From NCBI GenBank assembly GCA_019915135.1, contig JAHLMK010000009.1:682001-746000 (forward strand): a stretch of 64,000 nucleotides of DNA, in the 5' to 3' direction. Below the pieces are notes generated by a model that was not told the origin of the DNA, made no database searches, and saw only the letters and a list, made by a program, of their open reading frames with translations. This document shows, one piece after another, positions 55,849 to 64,000 of the stretch (position 1 is its first letter; each line of letters opens with the position of its first letter). The stretch comes from Strobilurus pachycystidiatus. Taxonomy: Eukaryota; Basidiomycota; Agaricomycetes; Agaricales; Physalacriaceae. The position numbers and the translations under genes are program-made.

Positions 55849-58448
55849 TCAAACATCAAATGCCGAACTCCTCCAACCCTCCTGCCTTCTCTCCCTCTCC
55901 GACTTGGCCTCCACACTCTCCTTGAACGACTGCAGCTCCTTCTTCCCCTGCTTGATCATCCCCTCCGCGTCCCGCTTCAAGCTCGTCGTCTTCTGCCTCA
56001 ACTGCTCACCCGCCTCCGCGGCATCGTCAACATCAATGTCCTCTGGCGTAACCCCAGTCACATCCGCCAACCGCTCCGAGAGCGGCACAGACGCAGTCCC
56101 CTTCGGTCCCCGCTTCTCACCCGACAAAAGCTGCGGCTCCGCACCCATCGCGAATGCCGGCGCGCGCTTCCCCTCACCCTCAACGACGAGGCCCGTGCCA
56201 GTCCCGGACGCGGCCCATCCACCAGACGGCGTCCTACGGAACTTGCCCAGTTCACTCCACACAGCGCCTGCCAGCGCACCACCAGAGCCCAACCCAGAGT
56301 CCTTGAACACTTCAGACCGCTCGGACACGTCCCAAGCCAGATGGTCCGCCCACTCGATGGTCGCCCGGATCTGCTCCGACAAAGTGCGCTCGAGGGCTTC
56401 CCGGAAGCGCATCGTGAAGATGGGCTTGAACACACTGAGCAGCATGGAGTGGTTCGACTCCGTGATCGTCAGCTCGATGTCGCTCGTGATCTGAGCCTCT
56501 GAAAGCTCGACGACGTGGAACGCATGAAGAAGTTCGCGCTGGTTGGTCGCGAAGGTCTTTCCGGCGCTCGTAACCTGAGTAGTAGCATCGGCGGGGATGA
56601 GGCGCAGCTTGACGTCGATGTCGATGCCCTGGGGAGGAAGGGTGAAGCTGAGGAGACCAGAGAAGTCGCTGGGACCGAGGCCAGCGCGCTTGTCCTTGTA
56701 GAAGAACGACACTTCGTCGAGGGCGAGCTGGACGGCTTGGACACGAATGTGAGTGAGCGTGCCGACAGCAGTCTTGGCAGGTGCGGAAGTGTCGGATGTC
56801 TGGATGTCGATGTCGGTGATGTTACGGATGAAGACGTGAGCGGGGTTGATGTTGAAGGAGGAGATATCGAGGTTCTCGAGAACGAGTTCCATGTCCTCGT
56901 CCACGTATTCGGTTCTGAGGAATTGTTAGACCGGTGACCAGAAGAACGACGATGAGGGTACACACCTGGGGATAGGCACGTCCTTCATGAACGTCAATGC
57001 ACGAGGAACATAGACCTGGAAGATATCTCTCCAGAACCAGGATGCCTGATCCATCGCTGCTTGCAGACCAGACTTGGCCTGCTCCGCACCTTCCGACAAA
57101 CCCTCCTCGAGAGCCTGGCCAAGGTTCTTGTGCGCCTCGCGGACGCGGTTAAGATCCTTGTCCTGGGCGAGGGCATCCTCGAAGGACGTCAACTCCGTCT
57201 TGAACGCGTCCCAATCGTGCTTCCACTTGTTGTCATCCACGAAGAACTTCTTCCACCTGACGCGCAAGTCCTTGCGAGTCTTTTTGTAGTCGTCGCTGTT
57301 GGTGTAGCCAGATTCGTCCAAGGTGCGGCGGATGACCTTGAAGAAGTCGTGGAACCAGGTCTGGAGATTCTGATCGTTCTGGATGTGGACAGCGCATGCA
57401 CGACCCTTGTTGTAGACGCTATCGAGGGACTTGTTACCGGCGAGACGTTCGACGAAGGTCTGCAGACCCTTGAGGGCCTTGCTGACGTGCTGTTCGGGAG
57501 TGGGGTCGTAGATGAGGTTGTCAAAGTTTGCGGACTTTGCTGCGTCTTCGGAGCGAGTGAGCCATTTTTCGACGATGTTGATCATGGTGGTGATGGAATC
57601 GTGGTAGTCCTTGTCGTTTTGTGCTCGTTCGCAGATCTGGAAAGTCGCATGAGACGAGGTAGGAGGAAATAAGACGAGACACACCTTTGAGAACGCGCTC
57701 TGGAAGCGAGCAGATGTTCTCTCCGCGACGTCCTCAGCAGTGGCCGAGGCGTCTTGAGCGGTACCAATGGCAGATACACCCGCGCCCTTGAGAGTGTCCA
57801 TGCCATGCTCAAACGAGACCTTTACGTCCTGCTCCTCCTCCAGCCTCTGCTTGTCCCGGCCGATAGAATCGCGCTGTCCGTCCTGGACCTCGTCTTCCAC
57901 TTCGCGAAGGCTTGACTTTGCCCGCGATGCCTGTCCCTCGACAACCTCGGCTGCGTCGGCCAAAGCCAGACGTGCAAAGGAGGAAAAGTCGCGGAAGAGC
58001 TCGGAGCTCTCGGAGGAGATGCTGGTCCAGACGATGCTGATAAGTTCGCGGAGTGATTTTTGCACGGCTTGTAGGTCGTCTGCGGCTTCGTCCGCATCCC
58101 CTTCCATGTTGACGTCCGGCGAGGAGGCGGCCAAATCGCCTTGAGAGAGATGCCAAAGTGCCTCTTGCAGAACGTCATCGCCTGCGGTGGGACAGTTAGA
58201 AACGGCCAAAGCGACGCGAGCAGAGACGCACCATCTTTGTTGGACCCCAAGATCTTGTACGCGTCCAGGACGGCGCCGATGTGCTTGGCGAGCACGTCTC
58301 CCTGCGGGCTCAGCGCGGTACCGCCAGTGGCCTCCTTGGCCTGTGCGATGACATGTGCTTTGATGAAGTCGATGAATTGGTTGGTTTGCTGCTGCGACGG
58401 CAGTTTGCCTGCGTCGAAGGCTGCGATAACGTTTGTGATGTTTTCCAT
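55849..58448 (-). CDS. HAM1-like protein (lipid-binding fold, function poorly known)
   Basis: Four exons; start MENITNVIAAFDAGKLPSQQ at 58448, stop at 55849; about 800 aa. The helical N-terminal part has KAHVIAQAKEATGGTALSPQ, DDVLQEALWHLSQGDL and KSLRELISIVWTSISSES. The middle has YHDSITTMINIVEKWLTRSE and VRWKKFFVDDNKWKHDWDAF. The C-terminal part has NLDISSFNINPAHVFIRNIT and ISSF/NLDIS-type beta strands ending in a Lys/Glu-rich tail. This matches the fungal HAM1-like family, first noted in hyphal anastomosis mutants, whose C-terminal half resembles BPI/LBP-type lipid-binding modules. Membrane lipid binding is inferred from the fold. No TM or signal peptide is seen. Confidence 0.8.
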
Positions 58449-58740
58449 GATGGTTGAGAGTGGGCTCGCTTACTTTGTCGCGGAGGGTCTTATAGTATAG
58501 GCAAGGCCGCGTCAGGCGTAGTGTCTTGGGAGTGTCATCCGAAGGTGCATCATCGATAAGGTCATTTGCGATCACGCCCCAAGGTCACCGCAGACACGCA
58601 TGCCTCATCGATGACGTTACTGCGTCGATGCGGCGCTCCAGGGAACAAGTTTCGAGCGAGTTCCGAGCCAGCTCTTGAACTCAATTTGAAGTTGAGTCAA
58701 TGACATGGTCGACGACAAGTGTAAAGTGACACCAGGAAGG
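58449..58740. other. upstream region of the HAM1-like gene
   Basis: A TATA-like TTATAGTATAGG stretch at about 58490 is the only signal seen. Confidence 0.35.
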
Positions 58741-59116
58741 TTGGCCATGCCGAACAATTGACCCGGCAGCCTTATTCAGTTCGCCTCTTGACCGACATCG
58801 TCCACCACGATTCACGACTTACAGCCATATCGCGTGCAAATGCCGTGCAGCCGTCAAGTATGCTTTGGGCGGCACGACTTACACGTATTCAAGTAGACGC
58901 GTCACGAAGGCCGCCTAAAATTCACCAGTAGCTAGCCTTGTTCACCACGACGGGCACGTTCTTCTCAACTTTCCTCCGCTCCATTCTTGAGCTTCTACTT
59001 CCCGCTCCCTCGGATTACACATCTCGCATGGGCGAGGATGCCCCTCGGGATCCGATATGCACTACTTGGGTTACTATCCCGGCTGGGGCGAACATCAATC
59101 AACATCTTACATGTCG
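58741..59116 (+). repeat. direct repeat, left copy flanking the second HNH block
   Basis: Matches 61602-62028 over its length with scattered differences and two insertions in the right copy; for example CTTGGGTTACTATCCCGGCT and CAACTTTCCTCCGCTCCATT occur in both. Same orientation. It ends CTTACATGTCGC in both. Confidence 0.75.
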
Positions 59117-60202
59117 CCGTCTGCGGGGTTGTTGCATGTTCTTTTCTTGACTCTGACTTTGACTCACCACCTAGGCAGTGGCCGCCAGACTTGTTGCTGA
59201 AGCAAAGGTGCATTTGTGCCCCAGATACATCCTTCATTCCGAGTCCTGACTTTGACTTGGACTCGGAGAGTGGTCCAGGAATACGCCGCACATTGGAGGA
59301 CTCTGAAGCAGCTTATTTGAACTACCGTCGACCATGCCATTCACACTTCAGATTGGCGGTTGATCTACTCAAGTGGGCTCTCTCCGATGTAGCACTGGGC
59401 CGCTTGTTCTCTTGGTTTCGGACTGGTTTCGGACCTGATGGAGGCCGTTTCAATTTAGTGATGTCCAGCTCGGGTATCATACTGCATCAATTGATCCTCT
59501 CCGAGTCCTTCCTTCATTCAGTCGCAGTGATGCTCCTTTTCTACGTGATGCGGCCACACAACGCACGACAGTGCGTTTGCGTCCATCATCCGGCTGTGCG
59601 CACGGACCTAAGCTTGAGGAACAGCCGGAAGTGTTGACCTCGATTGCACGATGATCAAGCTCGTGCTCCTGCTGCTCTGTGCCGCTGCTGCGACGTGGGA
59701 GACTTAGCTGAGAGTTGGAGAGTGCCAGTGAGATCGGGAGTCACCACACTTGCGCGAGAACGTACCGGGCAAGCTCATTGTTGTGTACAAAAAGGAAAGA
59801 CAGAATGGGGACCAGACCCTAAGGATATCGCGACCTGTCGAAGACGATGTCATATCATGTCTTAGGCCATCGATAGTTGGTATCCATGAACCCATCGACG
59901 CACTCTTCCGCATCGACAGATCCAATCATTGGATGGGCAAGGGTGATCTCCCAGAGACAGGCAGCGTATATCGCCCTGCATCGCTTTGAGATCAGTGCAT
60001 AAATGAGGGCGCTCTGTACATACCTGGGTTCAGGTACTCACAATGCGAATCAGAGGTTCGTTGCCGGACTATGGGTAATGTTGTGGCAATTGGCAACGCC
60101 ACTTTTCGCCACGTGGTCGAGATGCGTGGGAAATGTCCTGGGTGGGGACAGATGGGGACGACGTGGGACTTCGATCAAATCCAACATTGAACAGTAACCG
60201 CC
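59117..60202. other. filler plus duplicated upstream block of the HNH gene
   Basis: 59117-59700 holds no gene. 59705-60202 is a copy of 51680-52174, including the tiny first exon of the seven-TM gene in diverged form (GGGCAAGCTCATTG at about 59769); the rest of that gene is missing here. Confidence 0.55.
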
Positions 60203-61424
60203 ATGTCATCGGGTTCGACTCAGCCTATTGGTCCTGGTGCTGCCACCAGCGCGCTCAAAGCAGCTTCTCAGACAACCTGGTCTCCACCCGCTGGACCCCT
60301 TCAGCTAAGAGTCGCTGCTGGGGCTGTACAGAACTATTCAGCGCCACCCCCAACCATCCACACCGCTGCAGATGTACAAGCCGCTTACACAACACTACCT
60401 TCGCTCAACTCCCAACCCATCCCGCTACTCTATGGTCGGTCCTGTCGCGGAGATGTGTCTATATTCTCGCGCCGAGCGGACAGGCTGGCTACACGACATG
60501 GCGCACGATATATGCGACCCTGTCAACAGAGCCGGTACGCTCTGGGTCCAAGATATGTCGAGCGGCAACTGGAGTCAGGCTTTCGCCACAGACCAGCTCC
60601 TTTCCGCGATATACGAATACCGCGCCCCGCCTGGCACAGTTCTACATCTATCCAAGTTCAGTCGTCGCCACAAAAAGTCAGAAACATCGGCCACCGGGAG
60701 AGCTGGCGATATGCGGCGCGACGTCGCGGCCCGCGACCAGCGCTGTTGGATTACGGGGGTGTTGCATGGCTCGATGACGACAAACAGCCATATCTGCCCC
60801 AAACGAATGGGTGACGCCATGGCGAGCCACATTTACAGCGAGTTCTGTGGTGTCACCGCCAACGTTTCCATCTATGATCCCATCTTTGGACTTCTGCTGC
60901 AAAATGCTCTTGATGGATTTTTTGACAAATATGAGCTAGGTTTCCGCCGGATTGGACACAACGTGAGTATCATTCCCGGAAAAGCTGTTCCTTTTACTTA
61001 CATTTTGCAGCCTGTTGTCTATGAAGCGCATAACTTTGACTTGAGCAACCCCATTGATCAGCTCACTGCATCTGGAGGAGCCCTCTCTTACATGCAAGGA
61101 CCACTTCTCCATGGATACCAAATTCATCCTTCCCAACCTCACACCACTGATCCAGTCCCTCCCCCCGGCCTGTTTCGGTGGCACTACATGCAATGTGTTC
61201 TCAAGCGTTTTGGTACAAATGTCTACAAAGGATTACCTAACATCAGCCATCTTGAAGAACCCTTCCGCTCCGAAGATGACGAGGATGATCATCAGTATGA
61301 AGATGATGGCAGCTTCAACTGGCCATCGGCTGCTTTTGATCGTGGACGCATGGAGGCCAGAGTGAGGGCAGAAGAAGCTGAACACCATGCCCGTGTTGAT
61401 GACTGGATTGCTGCTGCATTATAA
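60203..61424 (+). pseudogene. HNH-domain protein, second copy, frameshifted
   Basis: Homologous end to end with the gene at 52175-53403 (leader, HNH module with NSHICPKRMGDAMASHIYSE, acidic tail) and with the same intron (60962-61009). Relative to the intact copy it has four extra bases (GGTC duplicated) at about 60434-60441, between PIPLLYG and PVAEMCLY, which breaks the frame. Either a shorter protein starts at 60372 (M of a shifted frame, carrying the whole HNH module) or the gene is dead. The C-terminal half is otherwise open and well conserved, so decay is recent. Confidence 0.7.
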
Positions 61425-61601
61425 TTTCCAGGCTTTGTGTTTTTTTTATCTAGTACTGTTGCACCATACCAATTTTCATCAATGTTGAAATAGCAATTTG
61501 ACTATTGCATGTATGCCAGAAGCAAAGACTTATGAGTGTGAAGGTCAGTCAGCTGTTTGAACTTTGGTGTGCTCATCAAACAACAATTGCAAAGTCATGG
61601 A

Positions 61602-62028
61602 CTGGCCATGCCCAACACTTGATCCGGCAGCCTTATTCAATTGGCCTCTTGACCAGCTCTTGACCAACATCATCCACCACGACTCACAACTTACAGCCAT
61701 ATTGTGTGCAAATACTGTGCAGCGGTCAAGTATGCTTTGGTGGCACGATCTACACCTCTTGAAGTTGCAGGATCCATGTTGCGTAGACGCGTCACAAGGG
61801 CCGCTTGAAGTTCACTTCAACTTCACCAGTAATTAGCCTTGTCCACCACGACTGTATTGCAATGGGCACGTTCTTCTCAACTTTCCTCCGCTCCATTCTT
61901 GAGCTACTATCTCCCGATCTCTCGGATTACACATCTGGCATGGGAGGGGATGCCCCCGGGATCCGATATGCACTACTTGGGTTACTATCCCGGCTGGGGC
62001 AAACATCAATCAACATCTTACATGTCGC
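61602..62028 (+). repeat. direct repeat, right copy flanking the second HNH block
   Basis: Second copy of 58741-59116. The pair brackets the duplicated HNH segment (about 3.3 kb in all). No typical LTR ends (TG...CA) and no reverse transcriptase are seen, so an LTR element is not claimed. Confidence 0.7.
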
Positions 62029-62030
62029 TA

Positions 62031-62480
62031 GACATGACCACGAATAAGGAGTAAAGGAGAATATTCATGAATATATTCCTAATCTTATTCATGAATATGA
62101 ATATGATGAATATATTATATTCGTGAATAAGAATAAGTTGACAAATATAGAATATGAACCTTCAAGTTCACATAATCCTCAACTCATTCATGAGTGTCTG
62201 ACAATACTGAATTCTCAGTACTGAAGACAAATTTATGATAAATTTAGATGCTGTTTGAATGATTTATAGTTCATTCAATAACTTTAACTGTGATTTTGAG
62301 TGACATTGAGATGATTATACTTGTATATTCGTGAATATTCATGAATAAAAGCGAAATATTCGCAGTGAAGATTAAGTTGACGAATAAGATTAAGAGTATA
62401 TTCATGAATAACAATTATGACCCTTGGAGGGGGGATTATTCGTGTGCATGAATAAGAATATACTCGAATATTATAATTAG
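62031..62480. mobile_element. AT-rich MITE-like element made of TTCATGAATA words
   Basis: After TA (62029-62030) comes GACATGACCACGAAT, the same terminus as the MITE at 9506 (GACATGAGCATGAAT). The interior is packed with TTCATGAATA, TATTCGTGAATA and related palindromes. The right end is unclear; the last palindromic words lie near 62470. Non-coding. Confidence 0.6.
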
Positions 62481-62489
62481 GGTTTTAAA

Positions 62490-62712
62490 GTCCAGTCTGA
62501 GTGGACTGGTAGGACTGATGAACTGGACCGGACCCAGCTCCAGTTCTGACCAGTCCAAAATGGACCGGTCCGACCAGTTAGACCGGTTTCGGTCCTCGGT
62601 CCAACCAGATTGTGAAATTTTAGTGAACCGGTAAAGACTGGTTCAAACCGGTCCTGGACCGGTCTAAATGAGACCGGTCCGAACCGGTTATGGACCGGTT
62701 TGAACCGACTCC
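62490..62712. repeat. cluster of GGACCGGTCC-type palindromes
   Basis: At least ten variants of GGACCGGTCC / GAACCGGT / GACCAGTCC in about 220 bp on both strands. Non-coding. The design (dense short palindromes) is like the two MITEs, but the word differs. It could be the body of a repeat element whose head is the tRNA-like unit next to it. Confidence 0.6.
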
Positions 62713-62734
62713 CGGCTTACCCAGATAAAATGAC

Positions 62735-62815
62735 CCCCAGAGGAATTGATCCCGGGAGTCATGACCGGCTCAATACATAAAGAGCAGGCTTTTCCACTAG
62801 GCCAGACGGTCTTGA
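62735..62815 (-). repeat. tRNA-like SINE head (box A and box B)
   Basis: On the minus strand, TGGCCTAGTGGAAA (62804-62791) fits the RNA polymerase III box A, and GGGATCAATTCC (62753-62742) fits box B, 38 nt apart. Stems of a real tRNA are not complete, so this is best read as a tRNA-derived SINE promoter. Confidence 0.5.
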
Positions 62816-63041
62816 CGACCTTCAATTTTGGGCCTCTCTGTACTCTCCGACACATTGGGAAATTCGACTCAAAGACCATGAACTCAGGTAGGTTTACCAT
62901 ATCCTAGTTCTTGATTTTTTTTCGTCTTCAATATAAGGTCTAGTAATTTCTGGTAGTCTATGTAACTACATGAATATATGCTTTAACTAGTTTCACAGCA
63001 AGGCAACTACTCATAAATAATGTATTTAGCAACCTGGGTGA

Positions 63042-64000
63042 ATGGAAAATGATGGTGGCAAACTTACCGAAGTCATAGCCAAACATTCCGGTTTGAAAAA
63101 TCCCGATCGGGCTCTTGTATCGGTTTCCATTGGACTGGCTCACATCATCCCAATGGCGCGAGACGCAGACACTGCCACAAAGAAGGTACTCAAGCCTGTT
63201 GGTAAAGGAAAGAGCAAGCGTCAGCGCTCTCCTACACCGGAGCCAGAAAGCAGCGAACCTGGATCTGATGACGAGGACAACTCTGACGATGAGGAGGAGG
63301 AACCGGCACCCGATCCCGAACCTGCAGTCCCACCCACACGGAAAAGACGAAAAACAGCAAAGGCAGCGGAGAACAAGGCGGCGGCAGCACAGACAAAGGC
63401 AGCAAAGCCCAAGGCCAAGGAGAAGTCGAAGAAAAAGAAGACGGCAACCCCTCTGCAAGTGACGGTAACTGCAGAGGGTGAAGTTGTGAGTGATTATGCT
63501 ATGATGGTAAACTTACCGCTCACAAAGAGCCAGGACCTAGGCCACGCCACGGCCATCGAGAATGCGGTGGTGACAAAGGAGAAGGCCACATCATGGTAAG
63601 CTGACGTCCATGAGATTCGACCCCGCGGCTCGTCCTCAAGAGTTTTCTGAGGAGGGCGCTCTTGAGCATATTGCAAAATTCATTGTGTGCACTGATCAGG
63701 TATGTGCTAAACCAATGTAGACGGCGACACACCTAATACCTTTGCAGTCCTTTGCCACTGCTGAAAATGTGCACTTCCGCAATCAATTCGTCATCTTCCG
63801 CCCCAAGACCCGCAGCAACGAGCTCCCCACAGCCCACAAGATCAAGAACTACGTGCACAATTTCTATGTCACCACATTGCAGGAGCTGCGTGACGAGTAT
63901 GCGGTAAGTTTGCCATATGTCGATTTAGTGGATGGCTACTGACTGTTGCCAGCTTGCCATCGGCTTGATATCCACAGTTGGTGATGGCTGGTCGGCCAAG
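63042..64000 (+). CDS. hAT-family transposase, 5' part (runs off the window)
   Basis: An opening frame (63042-63599) has a Lys/Glu/Ala-rich, nuclear-localisation-like stretch. It reaches a stop right after a possible donor (ATGGTAAGC), then a further exon begins MRFDPAARPQEF, SEEGALEHIAKFIVCTDQ; after the intron 63691-63747 comes SFATAENVHFRNQF, LPTAHKIKNYVHNFYVTTLQ and, after another intron, LAIGLISTVGDGWSAK at the edge. The last motif corresponds to the first catalytic-Asp region of hAT transposases, with TVGDGWS for the usual TxDxWS. The joint between the charged exon and the hAT part is uncertain; they could be separate genes. Confidence 0.6.

Noticed and set aside
55904..57672. Long plus-strand frames opposite the HAM1-like gene
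   Set aside because: They mirror the GC-rich coding bias of the minus-strand exons and show no domain of their own.
58741..62028. LTR retrotransposon
   Set aside because: No TG...CA ends, primer-binding site, polypurine tract, gag or reverse transcriptase; the enclosed gene is a duplicated HNH gene.

Overview
The window is nuclear DNA of a filamentous basidiomycete, most likely an Agaricomycete. Genes are densely packed and carry many short introns (about 45-60 nt, GT-AG with a few GC-AG). The protein families point the same way: expanded multi-pass membrane families, a glyoxal oxidase (typical of wood or litter decayers), a secreted intradiol dioxygenase, HNH-domain proteins and a fungal SLATT protein. 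The coordinates of spliced genes below were worked out by hand from reading frames and splice signals, so internal junctions are predictions.

Left part (1-7000): two paralogous seven-TM-type genes (816-2062 and 5538-6817) with identical exon structure, an orphan duplicated first exon (5140-5270), and the wreck of a DnaJ (Hsp40) gene (about 3480-4085, minus).

7001-19249 reads as one discrete mobile element of about 12.2 kb. Its ends are 16-bp inverted repeats (15 of 16 match) just inside TATA direct repeats. Inside these lie mirror-image arrays of a short TTCACGCA-type word. It encodes three proteins: a ~20-exon protein of about 1,460 aa with an internal ubiquitin-like domain ending in Gly-Gly and an HPD motif near its C-terminus; a DDE integrase-type protein; and a third protein of unknown function. 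A 152-bp tandem array sits between the last two, and a TA-flanked MITE has jumped into an intron of the first. This is the best candidate for an undescribed system.

19.4-44.6 kb is mostly ordinary gene space: a cyclopropane-fatty-acyl-phospholipid synthase-type methyltransferase, a GPI-type intradiol dioxygenase, an Sfp1-like C2H2 regulator, a decayed second copy of the methyltransferase, a DMT transporter, glyoxal oxidase, a 62-residue five-exon membrane protein, a SLATT protein, a UBA-UAS-UBX protein divergent from delta-COP, NC2-alpha and an intron-bearing tRNA-Pro.

45-62 kb is shaped by recent duplication: tandem DMT transporters that carried along the 5' end of a neighbour, three members of a second seven-TM family, and two HNH genes in a duplicated block, one of them frameshifted and bracketed by ~400-bp direct repeats. 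A HAM1-like lipid-binding-type protein lies between. The right edge (62-64 kb) holds repeat-rich MITE-like DNA, a tRNA-like SINE head and the start of a hAT transposase gene that leaves the window.
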